Shown here piece by piece: positions 15,774 through 25,329 of a stretch of 64,000 bases of DNA. This DNA comes from CAXBBB01 sp963841855 (GTDB taxonomy: Bacteria > Bacteroidota > Rhodothermia > Rhodothermales > BA12). Under the pieces are notes generated by a model that saw only the letters and a program-made list of their open reading frames with translations, searched no databases and was not told the DNA's origin. The DNA is taken from positions 124,001 through 188,000 of the forward strand of contig CAWJEJ010000003.1 in assembly GCA_963841855.1 (NCBI GenBank), read 5' to 3'. The number at the start of each line of letters is the position of its first letter. The stretch's first letter is position 1. The translations under genes and the position numbers were made by a program.

Positions 15774-17117
15774 TCAGCGTCGAGTGACGATCAGTGTCGT
15801 GCGCTCGGCGCGTCGGTCTTGCTGCCGCACCTCGACGCCATAGACGCCAGACTCTAGACGCTGTGTGTCGATCAGCGCCTCGCGACTGCACGAGTCGATC
15901 GACAGCCGCTCGCGTCCCAACAGATCCGAAACGACGATGCGGCTGCATCCACCCTGTTGAGGCAGACGAATGCGCGCGAAATCAGTCGCAGGAGTGGGAT
16001 AGATCGCCACCTGAGCGTCAAGAAGACGACGAGGCTCCGTCGCCGTCGTGCGCGCTTGCCCCAGTGCCGACGCGGCGGGCAGCAGGGCGCCGTCGTCGTC
16101 GAACAGAGCCAGGTTCTCCCACGCCGAACCAAAAGACGGAGCGGCAATCCAGTCGGGTGCCCAGTAGCAAACACCGCGGCCACGCGCCCGGGGTAGATCG
16201 GCGACGGCCGAGACGACGCGCGACAGAAATGCGGCCTGCCCCTGGGGCGTCGCGGCGAATCCGTCTTGCACCTGGGCGGGCAGACCGACGATGTTGTTGG
16301 TGTCATCGAACCAGTTCAGCGTCCACGGATAAGCGGTCTCGGCGACGAAGACGGGCTTTTGGTAGCGCTCGGCGGCGTCGCTCGTGGTCGCCTCCAACTC
16401 GCCCAGCGAGCCGTGCCACCACGGGTAGTACGACAGCCCGATCACGTCGAACGCCACACCCTCGTCGCGGACGTGATCGAACCACCACCGGACGGTCGCC
16501 GGGTCCCCGCCGTCGTGGACGTGCAGCACAATCTCGGAGCCGGGCGATGCGGCCCGCACGCCGTCGATGCCGCTCGCCAGCAGTCCGCCCAGCCGCTGCC
16601 ACTGCTGCGGTGTGTCGAACGCACCACCGACGCGCCCGGTCGGCCACAGCATGCCGCCCGTCGTCTCGTTGCCGACTTGCACCACGGTGGGCGGCGTCGC
16701 CTGATCGACGAAGGCGCGGACGACGCTCTCGGAGTACTGCCGGACGCTGTCTCGCAGGACGTCGTAAGTCAGCGACTTCCACGCATCGGGCATCTGCTGA
16801 TCCGACGGGTCGGCCCACGTGTCGGAGTAGTGCAGGTCGAGGACGAGGGCAAGCCCCAGCGCGTCGGCGCGGCGAGCCAGCGAGAGGACGGCAGGCAGGC
16901 TGTCGCTCAGAGCGGTCGGCGAGTGGAAGAGGCGCAGGCGGACGCTGTTGATTCCGGCGTCGCGCAGCTGGCGAAGCGGGTCAGCCTGGGCAAACGCGCC
17001 GCCGCGTTCCACGTCGTCCAAAAACGAGACGTCGGCGCAGCGTAGAAAGTCTGCCGGTTGCGCTCGCAGCGGGACTGCGGCCCAGATCAGCAAGGCGAGA
17101 GTGGCGAGGCGTTTCAC
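15774..17117 (-). CDS. Glycoside hydrolase family 53 endo-beta-1,4-galactanase with T9SS sorting domain
   Basis: The 447-residue enzyme has a signal peptide (MKRLATLALLIWAAVPLRAQ) and a GH53 (beta/alpha)8 barrel. Markers are GADVSF-like RCADVSFLDD, NSVRLRLFHSP and LDLHYSDTWADP. The two catalytic glutamates are E151 (VQVGNETTGG, acid/base) and E260 (VFVAETAYPW, nucleophile). GH53 enzymes cut the beta-1,4-galactan side chains of pectin. Residues from about 370 form a type A T9SS C-terminal sorting domain (VAIYPTPATDFARI, SDLLGRERL and LESGVYGVEV), so it is secreted across the outer membrane. Translation starts at GTG 17117, where the signal peptide begins. It diverges from the amidase gene at 17254. 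Confidence 0.9.
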   Translation of the reverse strand: MKRLATLALLIWAAVPLRAQPADFLRCADVSFLDDVERGGAFAQADPLRQLRDAGINSVRLRLFHSPTALSDSLPAVLSLARRADALGLALVLDLHYSDTWADPSDQQMPDAWKSLTYDVLRDSVRQYSESVVRAFVDQATPPTVVQVGNETTGGMLWPTGRVGGAFDTPQQWQRLGGLLASGIDGVRAASPGSEIVLHVHDGGDPATVRWWFDHVRDEGVAFDVIGLSYYPWWHGSLGELEATTSDAAERYQKPVFVAETAYPWTLNWFDDTNNIVGLPAQVQDGFAATPQGQAAFLSRVVSAVADLPRARGRGVCYWAPDWIAAPSFGSAWENLALFDDDGALLPAASALGQARTTATEPRRLLDAQVAIYPTPATDFARIRLPQQGGCSRIVVSDLLGRERLSIDSCSREALIDTQRLESGVYGVEVRQQDRRAERTTLIVTRR

Positions 17118-17253
17118 ACTGCCGTTAACCGCTCGGAGGCGAGATCGTTCAGCCCCGAACTGCTTCTCCGATTCGAGCCGTCAGCGCCAGTGGTGCCGCG
17201 CAGGCGAGGCGGCGACTCGGACGTACCTTTTCGCACTCTTCCCCCAGCTCGTC

Positions 17254-18060
17254 ATGCGCATCGCCGCCGCCCAAATCGACTGCGTCCCCGGCGATGTGCA
17301 GGCCAACGTCGCGGCCATAGTGCAACAGATTCGCGAGGCGGCGCGCCAAAGGTGCGACCTGGTCGTGCTTCCCGAACTGGCCGACGTGGGTTACGACTTG
17401 ACCCTGGCCGCCGAGCGCGCATCGGCCTGGGACGAAGAGCCGATGGAGCGGCTGCGCGAGGCCGCCCAAGCGCACCGCATCGCCGTCGTGGCCGGGCTGT
17501 CGGAGCGCAGTGAGGAGCGCGTTTACAACTCCGCGGCCCTCATCGACTCGGACGGCAAGCTCGCCGGTAGCTACCGGAAGGTGCACCTCTTTTCTCCGTC
17601 TGGCGAACCGGACGCGTTCGAGGCGGGCGACGCACGGTGCGCGGTCGAGGTGAACGGCTGGCGCTGCCGCATTGGGATCTGTTACGACCTGCGCTTTCCC
17701 GAATCCTTCCGCGACCTGTCGGCCGAGCCCGCCGACCTCCTGATCGTGTGCTCGGCCTGGCCTGCCGCCCGCTCCGTTCACTGGAAGACGCTGCTGGCCG
17801 CGCGCGCGCTCGAAAACCAGGCCTACGTCGCCGCCTCGAACCGCGCCGGGACGGACGCCGGATTGACGTTCGCCGGGTCGAGCGCAATCGTCTCCCCGAC
17901 CGGCGAAGCGATCTGCCAAGCCGACGCACATTTCCAAGGGGTGATCTGCGCCGACCTGACGCGCGGCGCCGTGAGCGCGGCTCGAAGCGCCATTCCGGTC
18001 CACCGCGACGCTCGGACCGACACGTACCGAGACTCGGGCCTCAGCGCGGCGCAGCGTTAG
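17254..18060 (+). CDS. Carbon-nitrogen hydrolase (nitrilase superfamily, omega-amidase-like)
   Basis: The 268-residue cytosolic enzyme has the full Glu-Lys-Cys catalytic triad of the nitrilase superfamily: E41 (VVLPELADVGYD), K109 (SYRKVHLF) and C143 (GICYDLRFPE). The C-terminal portion (KTLLAARALENQAYVAASNR) is typical of YafV/Nit2-like members. Those enzymes deamidate alpha-ketoglutaramate or related amides, though the exact substrate is not fixed by sequence. I placed the start at ATG 17254, since the frame upstream overlaps the divergent GH53 gene and contributes no domain. The length matches the family. It is probably monocistronic. Confidence 0.9.
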   Translation: MRIAAAQIDCVPGDVQANVAAIVQQIREAARQRCDLVVLPELADVGYDLTLAAERASAWDEEPMERLREAAQAHRIAVVAGLSERSEERVYNSAALIDSDGKLAGSYRKVHLFSPSGEPDAFEAGDARCAVEVNGWRCRIGICYDLRFPESFRDLSAEPADLLIVCSAWPAARSVHWKTLLAARALENQAYVAASNRAGTDAGLTFAGSSAIVSPTGEAICQADAHFQGVICADLTRGAVSAARSAIPVHRDARTDTYRDSGLSAAQR

Positions 18061-18126
18061 AGCCCGAGCGGGGGAAACGAGAGTGCCCACTATCCTCCGT
18101 ATACCCGTCTCTTGGAGTAGAGCTAC

Positions 18127-20094
18127 ATGTATCTTGGCTATCCTTGCGATTCGACTTATCCAGTTTTTACAGTGACACCGTTTTTCGCCCGATCCCTCGT
18201 CCTTCTTCTGGTGATCACCGGTGCATGTTCGAGCGGCGCCGCCTACGCGCAGGCGGACTACGAGGCGACTCTGCTCTACCGCGAGAAAAAACTATTCAGC
18301 CCGGAGCGCTACGTCATAGTCACCTTCTCGGACGCCGAAGGCAACCCGTCGCCGTCGCCCGCCTCGTTCCACGACTCGCAGTTTCTCTACTTCTCTTACC
18401 GGCCGCGCGGCACGTGGGAACTCGACATCAAGGATCTGAGCGAAGGCCTCAACACGATCAAGATCGAGCAGGGCGAGCGAGTGGTGCGAGCGGAGCTCCT
18501 GTCGCCCGCGAGCCGGACGAAGACGTTTGACTACGCCGTCGCCGCGTTCTCGCGCGACAGTCTCGACCTGTACCGGCCCATGCTCATCAGCAACGATTTG
18601 GCTCCGGCCGAGCGTGCGCTGACGTTTGGGGAAGCCTACTATCCGGGCTACGCGCGCTACCTGTCCGCCTTCGAGATGGGCCGCACGACGGCCGGCGCGA
18701 CCCCCATCCAGGCGATGGGTCACCTCCTTCCCTTTGCAGAAGCCAGCGATTCGGTGCGCGTCTTCTCGTTCTACGAGGACGCCGTGCGGCAGCTTCACGA
18801 GGTAGCGCGGAGGCCGGTCGCCCGCGTGCAGGAGAGCAGCGCCTCTCTCCAGTCCCGCCTGACGGCGAGCGAAGTCGATGCGGCCGTGCTCGCCGAAGCA
18901 GCCCAGGCCGACACCAACCTGGTCGCGCTGCGCGACAGCCTGAGCGGCTACCTCGAGCTTCCGGGCCAAGAGGCGCGGCGCCTGCGCGAGCAGCTCGACG
19001 CCATTCGGTCATCGCTCGCGTCCAACACCGCCAACGCCGCCGACCGCTACCGCATCAGCCGGCTGAGCTTTCTCGAGTCGGGGTCGTACGACGATTTCAA
19101 GTTTCGCACGTTCGTGGACGTTCTGGTCCGCCTGCTGCTCTACCGCGACCAAGCGCTCTCGCCCGTGGCTCCGCTGACCCGGCTACCCATCGAGGCGCTC
19201 GACCAGATGCCTCGCCAGACCAGACTGCTCGCCGACCTGGGATGGCGCGACGAGTTCGACGAAGTGGCCGGACTGCTCAGCGACCAGATCCAGTCCCAAA
19301 ACTCACTACTCGGACGCGGCGCGCTCATCAACCTGATCAACCAGCGAAGAAACGAGCGCCAACCTTACTACCACCTCTTCAAAGCGTTCGACTCCCAGGT
19401 CGAAGGCAATGACGAAGAGGCCGTCGCTAACTTCGAACGCGCCCTGGCCAAAGCGACGGACCGCGCGCTGATCGACAGCATTCAGCTCTGGCTGATCGCG
19501 TTCGATCTCAAGCAGCGCCCGGCGCCCCAGGCAGCGCTCGATCTGGTCAACGAAGGCATCCGGATGGAAAACGATGCTCAGCTCAGCGAAGCCCGCGATC
19601 AGTTCGTGCGCGCGACGCGCCTCTACTCGACCTTTGCGCCCGCCTACTACCACTTGGGCCGCGTGACGCTCGCCAAAGACGGAAACTCCTTTGCGGCTCG
19701 CACCTACTTCGATCGCGCTGTCGAAAACGATTCGGGCTACGTCGCTCCGCGCCTGGCCGACATACAGCTCCACGTGGACGCGGGCGAGTCGGACCTGGCG
19801 CTGCAAAAACTCGACCTCGCCGTCGCCAAGCGCGAGATGTGGTATTTCCACTACCTGCGCGCCCGGACGCTCTACCAGCTCAAGCGCTACGAGGACGCCC
19901 TGGCGGTTCTCCAAAACCAGGCGATCCCGCTCGTGCCGATGAGTTTCGAGCAGTTCATCCTGCTGGGTGACATCTCGCTGGCAACCAACGCGGCAGATCA
20001 GGCACGGACTCATTACCTCGACGCCGGGCGCATGGAGCCCGAAAACGAGCGCTTCCGCGAGGCCATGGAGCGCCTGCCGTCTCAGCAGCGCTGA
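18127..20094 (+). CDS. Exported TPR-containing protein
   Basis: The 655-residue protein begins with an export signal (LVLLLVITGACSSGAAYAQ). Its first domain (about 45-135) is beta-rich, with FLYFSYRPRGTWELDIKDL. A long helical region with several tetratricopeptide-like repeats follows, clearest near the C-terminus (AYYHLGRVTLAKDGNSFAAR and MWYFHYLRARTLYQLKRYED). It is likely a periplasmic scaffold or part of an envelope complex. Two starts are possible: ATG 18127 and GTG 18172. The GTG begins VTPFFARS immediately before the hydrophobic core and gives a more normal signal peptide. No paralogue or dedicated partner is seen nearby. The partner and function are unknown. Confidence 0.75.
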   Translation: MYLGYPCDSTYPVFTVTPFFARSLVLLLVITGACSSGAAYAQADYEATLLYREKKLFSPERYVIVTFSDAEGNPSPSPASFHDSQFLYFSYRPRGTWELDIKDLSEGLNTIKIEQGERVVRAELLSPASRTKTFDYAVAAFSRDSLDLYRPMLISNDLAPAERALTFGEAYYPGYARYLSAFEMGRTTAGATPIQAMGHLLPFAEASDSVRVFSFYEDAVRQLHEVARRPVARVQESSASLQSRLTASEVDAAVLAEAAQADTNLVALRDSLSGYLELPGQEARRLREQLDAIRSSLASNTANAADRYRISRLSFLESGSYDDFKFRTFVDVLVRLLLYRDQALSPVAPLTRLPIEALDQMPRQTRLLADLGWRDEFDEVAGLLSDQIQSQNSLLGRGALINLINQRRNERQPYYHLFKAFDSQVEGNDEEAVANFERALAKATDRALIDSIQLWLIAFDLKQRPAPQAALDLVNEGIRMENDAQLSEARDQFVRATRLYSTFAPAYYHLGRVTLAKDGNSFAARTYFDRAVENDSGYVAPRLADIQLHVDAGESDLALQKLDLAVAKREMWYFHYLRARTLYQLKRYEDALAVLQNQAIPLVPMSFEQFILLGDISLATNAADQARTHYLDAGRMEPENERFREAMERLPSQQR

Positions 20095-20122
20095 CCGAAT
20101 TCGGTGAGTCCGTAAACACAAA

Positions 20123-20148
20123 CGCCCCGCCACTGACGTGACGAGGCG
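20123..20148 (-). terminator. Possible terminator after tRNA-Gln
   Basis: Read on the minus strand just past the tRNA, cgcctcg pairs with cggggcg (one G-T pair) across a 12-nt loop. It is followed by a T-rich stretch (tttgtgttta). The stem is short, so this is a moderate call. Confidence 0.45.
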
Positions 20149-20154
20149 CGCGGG

Positions 20155-20227
20155 CTGCCCGGGGAGGACTCGAACCTCCAACCCCCAGATCCAGAAACTG
20201 GTGCTCTGCCAATTAAGCTACCGGGCA
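20155..20227 (-). tRNA. tRNA-Gln (anticodon CTG)
   Basis: On the minus strand the cloverleaf folds as acceptor TGCCCGG/CCGGGCA, D-stem GCTT/GAGC, anticodon stem CCAGT/TCTGG (one T-T at its base) with loop TTCTGGA, and T-stem GGAGG/CCTCC with TTCGAGT. The anticodon CTG after T33 decodes CAG. The discriminator base is G, as in tRNA-Gln. The 3' CCA is not encoded. It lies between the TPR gene and the acyltransferase gene. Confidence 0.9.
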
Positions 20228-20243
20228 AGAAAGGACGGCCAAA

Positions 20244-21134
20244 CTACGCCGATCCACGCGGGGCGTCAATACGCGAAGTGGCCTTTGCGCCATCTTCGAC
20301 GCTCGCAACGGGGACGGCGGATGGGTCGGCGTCCAGCAGTGGCGTCTCCTCGCCCAGCACGTCGGGGCCGAGCAGCGCTTCGTCTCCCAGCACGTCGGCG
20401 ATAGAAACGCCGCGCCACTCGGCCAGCTGAGTGGCGACGATTCGTCGGACGCGCTCGCGCAGATCGGGCGCGTCGGCTACGGTCAGGCCTTCGGTCGAGA
20501 TGGGAGCGAGCACGCGCAGGCGGATCGCATCGGCGACGCCGAACTTCCAGTCGTTTTTGGGCAGCGCATCCCTCGTGCCGTCGACGGCGAGCGGGAGGAT
20601 GGGGATTCCGTTTTCGATGGCGAGGCGAAACGGACCGTCGGCCCAGCGGAGGAGCACGCCGTCGCGGCTGCGCGTGCCTTCGGGGAAGAACATGACCGAG
20701 CACTTGCGCTCCAGGTACCACGCTGCCCGTTTGAGCACGTTCGAGCGGCTCTTGGGATCGCGCCGGTCGACCGCGATGTCTCCGGCCCACGTCATCATCC
20801 AACCGACGATCGGCAGGTCGAACAGGCTCTTTTTGGCCACCCACTTCATCTCCCACGGCAAGCGGCTGATCAGCGGGATGTCGGCGTTGGAAAGGTGGTT
20901 GCTCACCACGACGTAGGGCAGGCGCGGATCGGCGACGCTGTCCTTGTTCTCGACCGTGATGTCCCACGCCGGGTTGACGTAGGTGATCGACATGCCCAGC
21001 CTGCGAAACCATCGGCCCGTTCGGTAGCGGACGGGATCGCGATCAAACAGACGGATCAGGCCCAGCAGCGGCACCCAGATCAGGATGAGCAGAACGGTGA
21101 GCGTCCAAGTGACGGCGGACGAGAGGGCGCGCAT
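20244..21134 (-). CDS. 1-acyl-sn-glycerol-3-phosphate acyltransferase (PlsC-like)
   Basis: The 296-residue membrane-associated enzyme has an N-terminal transmembrane helix (SSAVTWTLTVLLILIWVPLL). The acyltransferase motifs are the catalytic H80-x4-D85 (SNHLSNAD) and the phosphate-binding FPEGTR (150-155). They are followed by the hydrophobic motif GIPILPLAVDGT. It would add a second acyl chain to lysophosphatidic acid in phospholipid synthesis, although related enzymes acylate other lysolipids. I chose ATG 21134, as the longer frame to 21233 has a basic, disordered extension. The C-terminal 50 residues are low in complexity (LLGPDVLGEETPLLD). It sits just upstream of the tRNA on the same strand. 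Confidence 0.88.
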   Translation of the reverse strand: MRALSSAVTWTLTVLLILIWVPLLGLIRLFDRDPVRYRTGRWFRRLGMSITYVNPAWDITVENKDSVADPRLPYVVVSNHLSNADIPLISRLPWEMKWVAKKSLFDLPIVGWMMTWAGDIAVDRRDPKSRSNVLKRAAWYLERKCSVMFFPEGTRSRDGVLLRWADGPFRLAIENGIPILPLAVDGTRDALPKNDWKFGVADAIRLRVLAPISTEGLTVADAPDLRERVRRIVATQLAEWRGVSIADVLGDEALLGPDVLGEETPLLDADPSAVPVASVEDGAKATSRIDAPRGSA

Positions 21135-21280
21135 GGCATCGGGGCGAGGTCGGCGCGTGCTACGAGTCGGGGGCGGATCGGATTCGTCGCTGAAGTGCGC
21201 GCGGATGTCGCGGCTCGGCGTTTTTTGTCGCAATCAGAGATGGACCGTTAGGTTGCCTCGATTCACTCGCCTCCGCCGCC

Positions 21281-23016
21281 ATGCTGCTCCGCTCCGCTCC
21301 TCCTCTGCGCTCTGACGCTCGCCCTGCCCGCCGCGGCCCAGACGAACAATGAAGCGCTTGGAACGGGCGCCCTCAACAGCGTCACGACGGGCGACTACAA
21401 CGTGGCCATCGGCGACAGCGCGCTCGCCAACCTGACGAGCGACCAGGGAACGGTCGCCGTGGGCTTCAAAGCCGGATGCTCGACCGGCAGCTCCTCTTCA
21501 TCGAGCCCGGAGTGCTCGGAGTTCACCTCAGCGGGGTACAACGGCCCCGGAAACGTGTTTGTCGGCATCTTCGCAGGTCTCCGCCTGACGACAGGCCAAG
21601 ACAACGTGTTCATCGGCGAACTCGCAGGCGCCAACGTCACCACTTCCACCGATAACACATTCGTCGGCACCAAAGCAGGCCGCAACAACACCAGCGGTTT
21701 CGACAATACGTTCTTCGGCGAAGACTCGGAGGCGTCCAACACGACGGGCGACGACAACACCTTCATGGGGAAGACGCAGGAGCCTCGGTAGCACGGGAGA
21801 CGATAACACGTTCATAGGAAGCGCCGCCGGTTCGAATGGACAGGGCTTCAACGGAAGCTCGAACTCTACCGGCTTAAAGAACACCGGTATCGGCGCCGAG
21901 GCGCTGTACGACATCGAAGACGGCTTTCGCAACACGGCCGTGGGCGACTCGGCGGGCTACGACATCGGCGACGGCAACTTCAACACGATGCTCGGCCAGG
22001 CTGCCGGATGGGCGACCGAGCACGCCGACTACAACACGATGGTCGGATGGAGCGCGGGCGGCGACAACAACCGCACCAACAGCACCACCGATGCCAACCG
22101 CAACACCTACCTCGGCGCGCGCGCCGGCTACCTGAACCGCATCGGCGAGGACAACGTCGGCGTTGGCGCGTTTGCCGACTTCGACCCGGAGGGTTCTTCC
22201 ACGAGCAGCAAGGCGCTTGATCAGACTATGTTCGTCGGAGCGGAGTCCAGGGTGAGAGAGAGCTTTCAAACCGTGATGGGATACTCGGCCCTAGCCGACG
22301 GGCAGTACACGACCCTGATCGGGTGGAACGGCGACGCGCGCGCCACCCGCTCGACCGGACTGGGCGCAAGCGTCGCGATCGGCGCAGGCGCGGACGATGC
22401 CGTCGCCATCGGATCGGGCGCGAGCGTGGCGGCCTCGAACGAAGCCTACGTCGGCAACGCGGCCACGACGAGCATCGGCGGCATCGTCAACTGGACGGCC
22501 ACATCAGACGCGCGCCTCAAAACCGACGTGACGTCTGACGTGCCCGGCCTCGACTTCGTGCGGCGCCTGAACCCGGTCCGCTACCGCTTCGACCTGGACG
22601 GACTGCGCTCGATCACGGATCAGCCCGAGCTAGCCGACGCGCTCGCCGCCAAAGCCGCCGACTGGCAGACGGGCTTTCTGGCCCAAGAGGTCGCCGATGC
22701 TGCCGACGCAACCGGGTTTGCGTTCAGCGGCGTCGTGCGCCCCGTCGCGGGGAGGGCGCACTATGGGCTGCGCTACGCCGAGTTCGTCGTGCCGCTGACG
22801 CAGGCGGTTCAGGAGTTGGATAGCCGCGACCAGAACCTGGAGGCGCGGGTGGCTGCTCTCGAGGCCCAGGTGACGGCCCAGGACCGACGCATCGCCGAGC
22901 AGCGAGCGCAGATTGGAGCGCAGGAGGCGGCGCTGGCACGCTACGAAGCGCTCGTCGCCCAGATCGCGGCCGAGCAGGAGCCGTCGTCCGTCCAGGCAGT
23001 CGCCGCGCGCGACTGA
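21281..23016 (+). pseudogene. Disrupted tail-fibre/adhesin-like protein with YadA-type head repeats and S74 chaperone
   Basis: From 21402 the protein consists of head repeats with the pattern NTxxG..AG...TTG.D (TTGQDNVFIGELAGANVTT, STDNTFVGTKAGRNNTSG). This resembles trimeric adhesin heads and phage fibres. The C-terminus is an intramolecular chaperone of peptidase S74 type, with TSDARLKTDV and LNPVRYRFDLDG, ending in a coiled-coil stalk. The ATG at 21281 opens a signal peptide that continues in a different frame (PLLLCALTLALPAAAQ), so a base is lost or gained near 21292. A second frame change occurs near 21770-21785, where NTFMG runs into a stop and SLGSTGDDNTFIG resumes in another frame. 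Intact, it would be about 575 residues, exported, and probably self-cleaving. Confidence 0.75.
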
Positions 23017-23060
23017 TCCCGCACCGATCCCGCCCGGCTCCTCTTCGACCCTGCTTGCTC

Positions 23061-25229
23061 ATGTATCGTCTACTCCTCCTGTCGCTGCTGCTGCCCATCG
23101 CGGCGTCGGCGCACCACGCTCCCGGCTCGTCGTCGCAGTTCGCCCAGATGGAGATCGCGCCGTCGGGCGGCGAGGCCGTCGCCAACGGATCGACTGGCGG
23201 CGATCAGCACAACCCATCGGTTGCCGCCGACACCAGCGGTGCCTATGTCTTAGCGTGGGAAGGACTGGGGCAGGACGGATCGGGCTACGGTGTCTACGCC
23301 AAACGCTTCGACACGGCGGGCGACTCGCTCGGCTCCGGCTTCCGCGTCAACACGACGACGAGCGGCGATCAGCGCTATCCGTCCGTCGCTCGGTTCGGCG
23401 ATGGGCGCTTCGCCGTCGCGTGGATGGGGCAGGCGGGCGGGTTGTGGAACGCGTACGTGCAGCGCTACGCCGCCGACGGAAGCGCGCTGGGCGGCGAACT
23501 CGTCGTGGCGAGCGGCGCGGATCACCACAAGTTTCCGTCCATCGCCGCCGCCGGAGCGGACGCACTCGTCGTGGCGTGGCAGCGCGTGAGCAGCGACGGC
23601 TCTGCGTTCGCAGTCGACTTGGCGCGGATCGCTCATGGCAGCGGATCGGTCGTGGGCGCGGTCCAGTCGGTCAGCGCTCAGGGCGCGGGGTGGCGCGGCG
23701 CCTCAGCCGTCGCCGCAGACACGAGCGGAGCGTTCGTCGTCGCGTTCGTGGCGCCCAACGGCAGCGCGGGCGGCGGCGTCTACGTCCAGCGCTTCGACCC
23801 AGCCGGAACGGCCCAAGGAGCGGCCGCGCAGCCCGCCGGTGACGGAGCCGCCGGCACGTCCGAACCCCGCGTCACCGTTGACCGCGTGACGGGCGACTAC
23901 GTCGTGGCGTGGACGCAGACGGCGAGCGGACTGGATGAGGCCGACGTGTACGCCCGCCGCTACGACGCGCTCGGCGTGCCCGCCGCTGGTGCGTTCCGCG
24001 TCAACACGACGACGGCCGGAGCGCAGCGCAGTCCCGACGCCGCCCTGGCCGCAGGCTTTAGCGCGTTCCCAGGCGGCGTCACCATCGCGTGGGACGGCTA
24101 CGATCAGGACGGCAGCTTCGCTGGCGTCTATGCCCAGGCATTCGATGCTAGCGGGGCGGCGGTAGACGGCGAGACGCGCCTCAACGAGACGACCGATGGA
24201 TTTCAGCAGCACGCCGCGCTCGCCCAGCCGACCGTCGCCGCGCCCCTCGTGGCGGTCTGGCAGGGCGGCAGGCGGCAGGAGACGGGGTCCGCACCTGGCG
24301 CCTACGACGCGTTCGTTCGCCGATTCAACGCCTCGTTTTTGCAGCCCCTCACCGCCGCCGCAGGAGCCGACGTCACGCTGGCCGACGCAAACGGATCGGC
24401 CATGCTGGGCGGAAGCCCGACGGCGTCGAATGGCCTGGCACCCTACGTCTACCGCTGGACGCCGCTCCCGACAGCCGCCACTCCAGACCCGCCCTACGGC
24501 TCGCTGGGCGACTCGACGGCCGCCAACCCACAAGCCGGTCCCTACACCGCCTACTTCTCGCCCGCCGACGGACCGCAGCAGATTCGCTACGAAGTGCTCG
24601 TCACCGACAGCCAGGGCTCGACGGCGCGCGACACGGTTCAGGTGATGCTTGACCCGTCGCTTCCGGTCGAACTCGTCGCTTTCGACGCCGTCCAGCGGGA
24701 CCAGTCCGTGCGCATCACGTGGGAGACGGCGAGCGAGAAGGGCAACCAAGGGTTCGAGGTCCAGCTTCGGGATGAGAGCAAGGATACGTGGCGTGCCGCC
24801 GGATGGGTCGACGGAGCCGGGACGACGCTCGAGGTTCAGCGATACGCGCTCGACCTGCCCGACCTCGGCGCCGGAGCCTACCGCTTTCGGCTGCGACAGA
24901 TCGACCTCGACGGCGCTCAGACGATCGGCCCCGAGACCTCGGTCCACGTCACGCTGACCGGCGCGTTCTCACTCACCGATCCGTACCCCAACCCGAGCCG
25001 GGGCGCCGACACGCGGATGCGCCTAGCCGTGCGCGACGCCCAAACGCTGGTCGTCGCACTCTACGACGCCCAAGGGCGCCACTTCTCCGATCTGTTTGAA
25101 GGCCGACTCGACGCCAGCCAGACTCGAACACTCGTGCTGCCCACGTCCGATCTGAGCAGCGGCGTGTACTTCGTCCGTGTCGAAGGCGAGACGATCCGCG
25201 AGACGCGCGCACTCTCCGTCGCTCGGTAG
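23061..25229 (+). CDS. Secreted repeat protein with T9SS sorting domain
   Basis: The 722-residue product begins with a signal peptide (MYRLLLLSLLLPIAASAHHA). Residues about 45-420 are repeats of roughly 50-60 residues of the type VLAWEGLGQDGSGYGVYAKR-F...G...FRVNTTTSGDQRYP. This is a beta-propeller-like repeat found in large extracellular proteins. A second region (about 425-530) looks like an Ig- or PKD-like beta domain. The segment LPVELVAFDAVQRDQSVRIT is the usual linker before the T9SS C-terminal domain (DPYPNPSRGADTRMRLAV and SSGVYFVRVEGE), which marks it for export across the outer membrane. ATG 23061 begins the signal peptide. No enzymatic motif is seen, so it may be an adhesin or a surface-coat component. 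Confidence 0.8.
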   Translation: MYRLLLLSLLLPIAASAHHAPGSSSQFAQMEIAPSGGEAVANGSTGGDQHNPSVAADTSGAYVLAWEGLGQDGSGYGVYAKRFDTAGDSLGSGFRVNTTTSGDQRYPSVARFGDGRFAVAWMGQAGGLWNAYVQRYAADGSALGGELVVASGADHHKFPSIAAAGADALVVAWQRVSSDGSAFAVDLARIAHGSGSVVGAVQSVSAQGAGWRGASAVAADTSGAFVVAFVAPNGSAGGGVYVQRFDPAGTAQGAAAQPAGDGAAGTSEPRVTVDRVTGDYVVAWTQTASGLDEADVYARRYDALGVPAAGAFRVNTTTAGAQRSPDAALAAGFSAFPGGVTIAWDGYDQDGSFAGVYAQAFDASGAAVDGETRLNETTDGFQQHAALAQPTVAAPLVAVWQGGRRQETGSAPGAYDAFVRRFNASFLQPLTAAAGADVTLADANGSAMLGGSPTASNGLAPYVYRWTPLPTAATPDPPYGSLGDSTAANPQAGPYTAYFSPADGPQQIRYEVLVTDSQGSTARDTVQVMLDPSLPVELVAFDAVQRDQSVRITWETASEKGNQGFEVQLRDESKDTWRAAGWVDGAGTTLEVQRYALDLPDLGAGAYRFRLRQIDLDGAQTIGPETSVHVTLTGAFSLTDPYPNPSRGADTRMRLAVRDAQTLVVALYDAQGRHFSDLFEGRLDASQTRTLVLPTSDLSSGVYFVRVEGETIRETRALSVAR

Positions 25230-25329
25230 ACGAGGCGACGACTGGGATACGGAAGCGGTTCGATTTCGCAGGCATCTCCGTCTCATCGCGTGGCCTGTCG
25301 ATATTGCGGCTCGCCCAATCCGCACCGAC

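Noticed and set aside
15794..16951. Long plus-strand open frame opposite the GH53 gene (about 385 codons)
   Set aside because: It is highly Arg/Ala/Pro-rich, has no domain and is antisense to a well-supported glycoside hydrolase. It is a high-G+C shadow frame.
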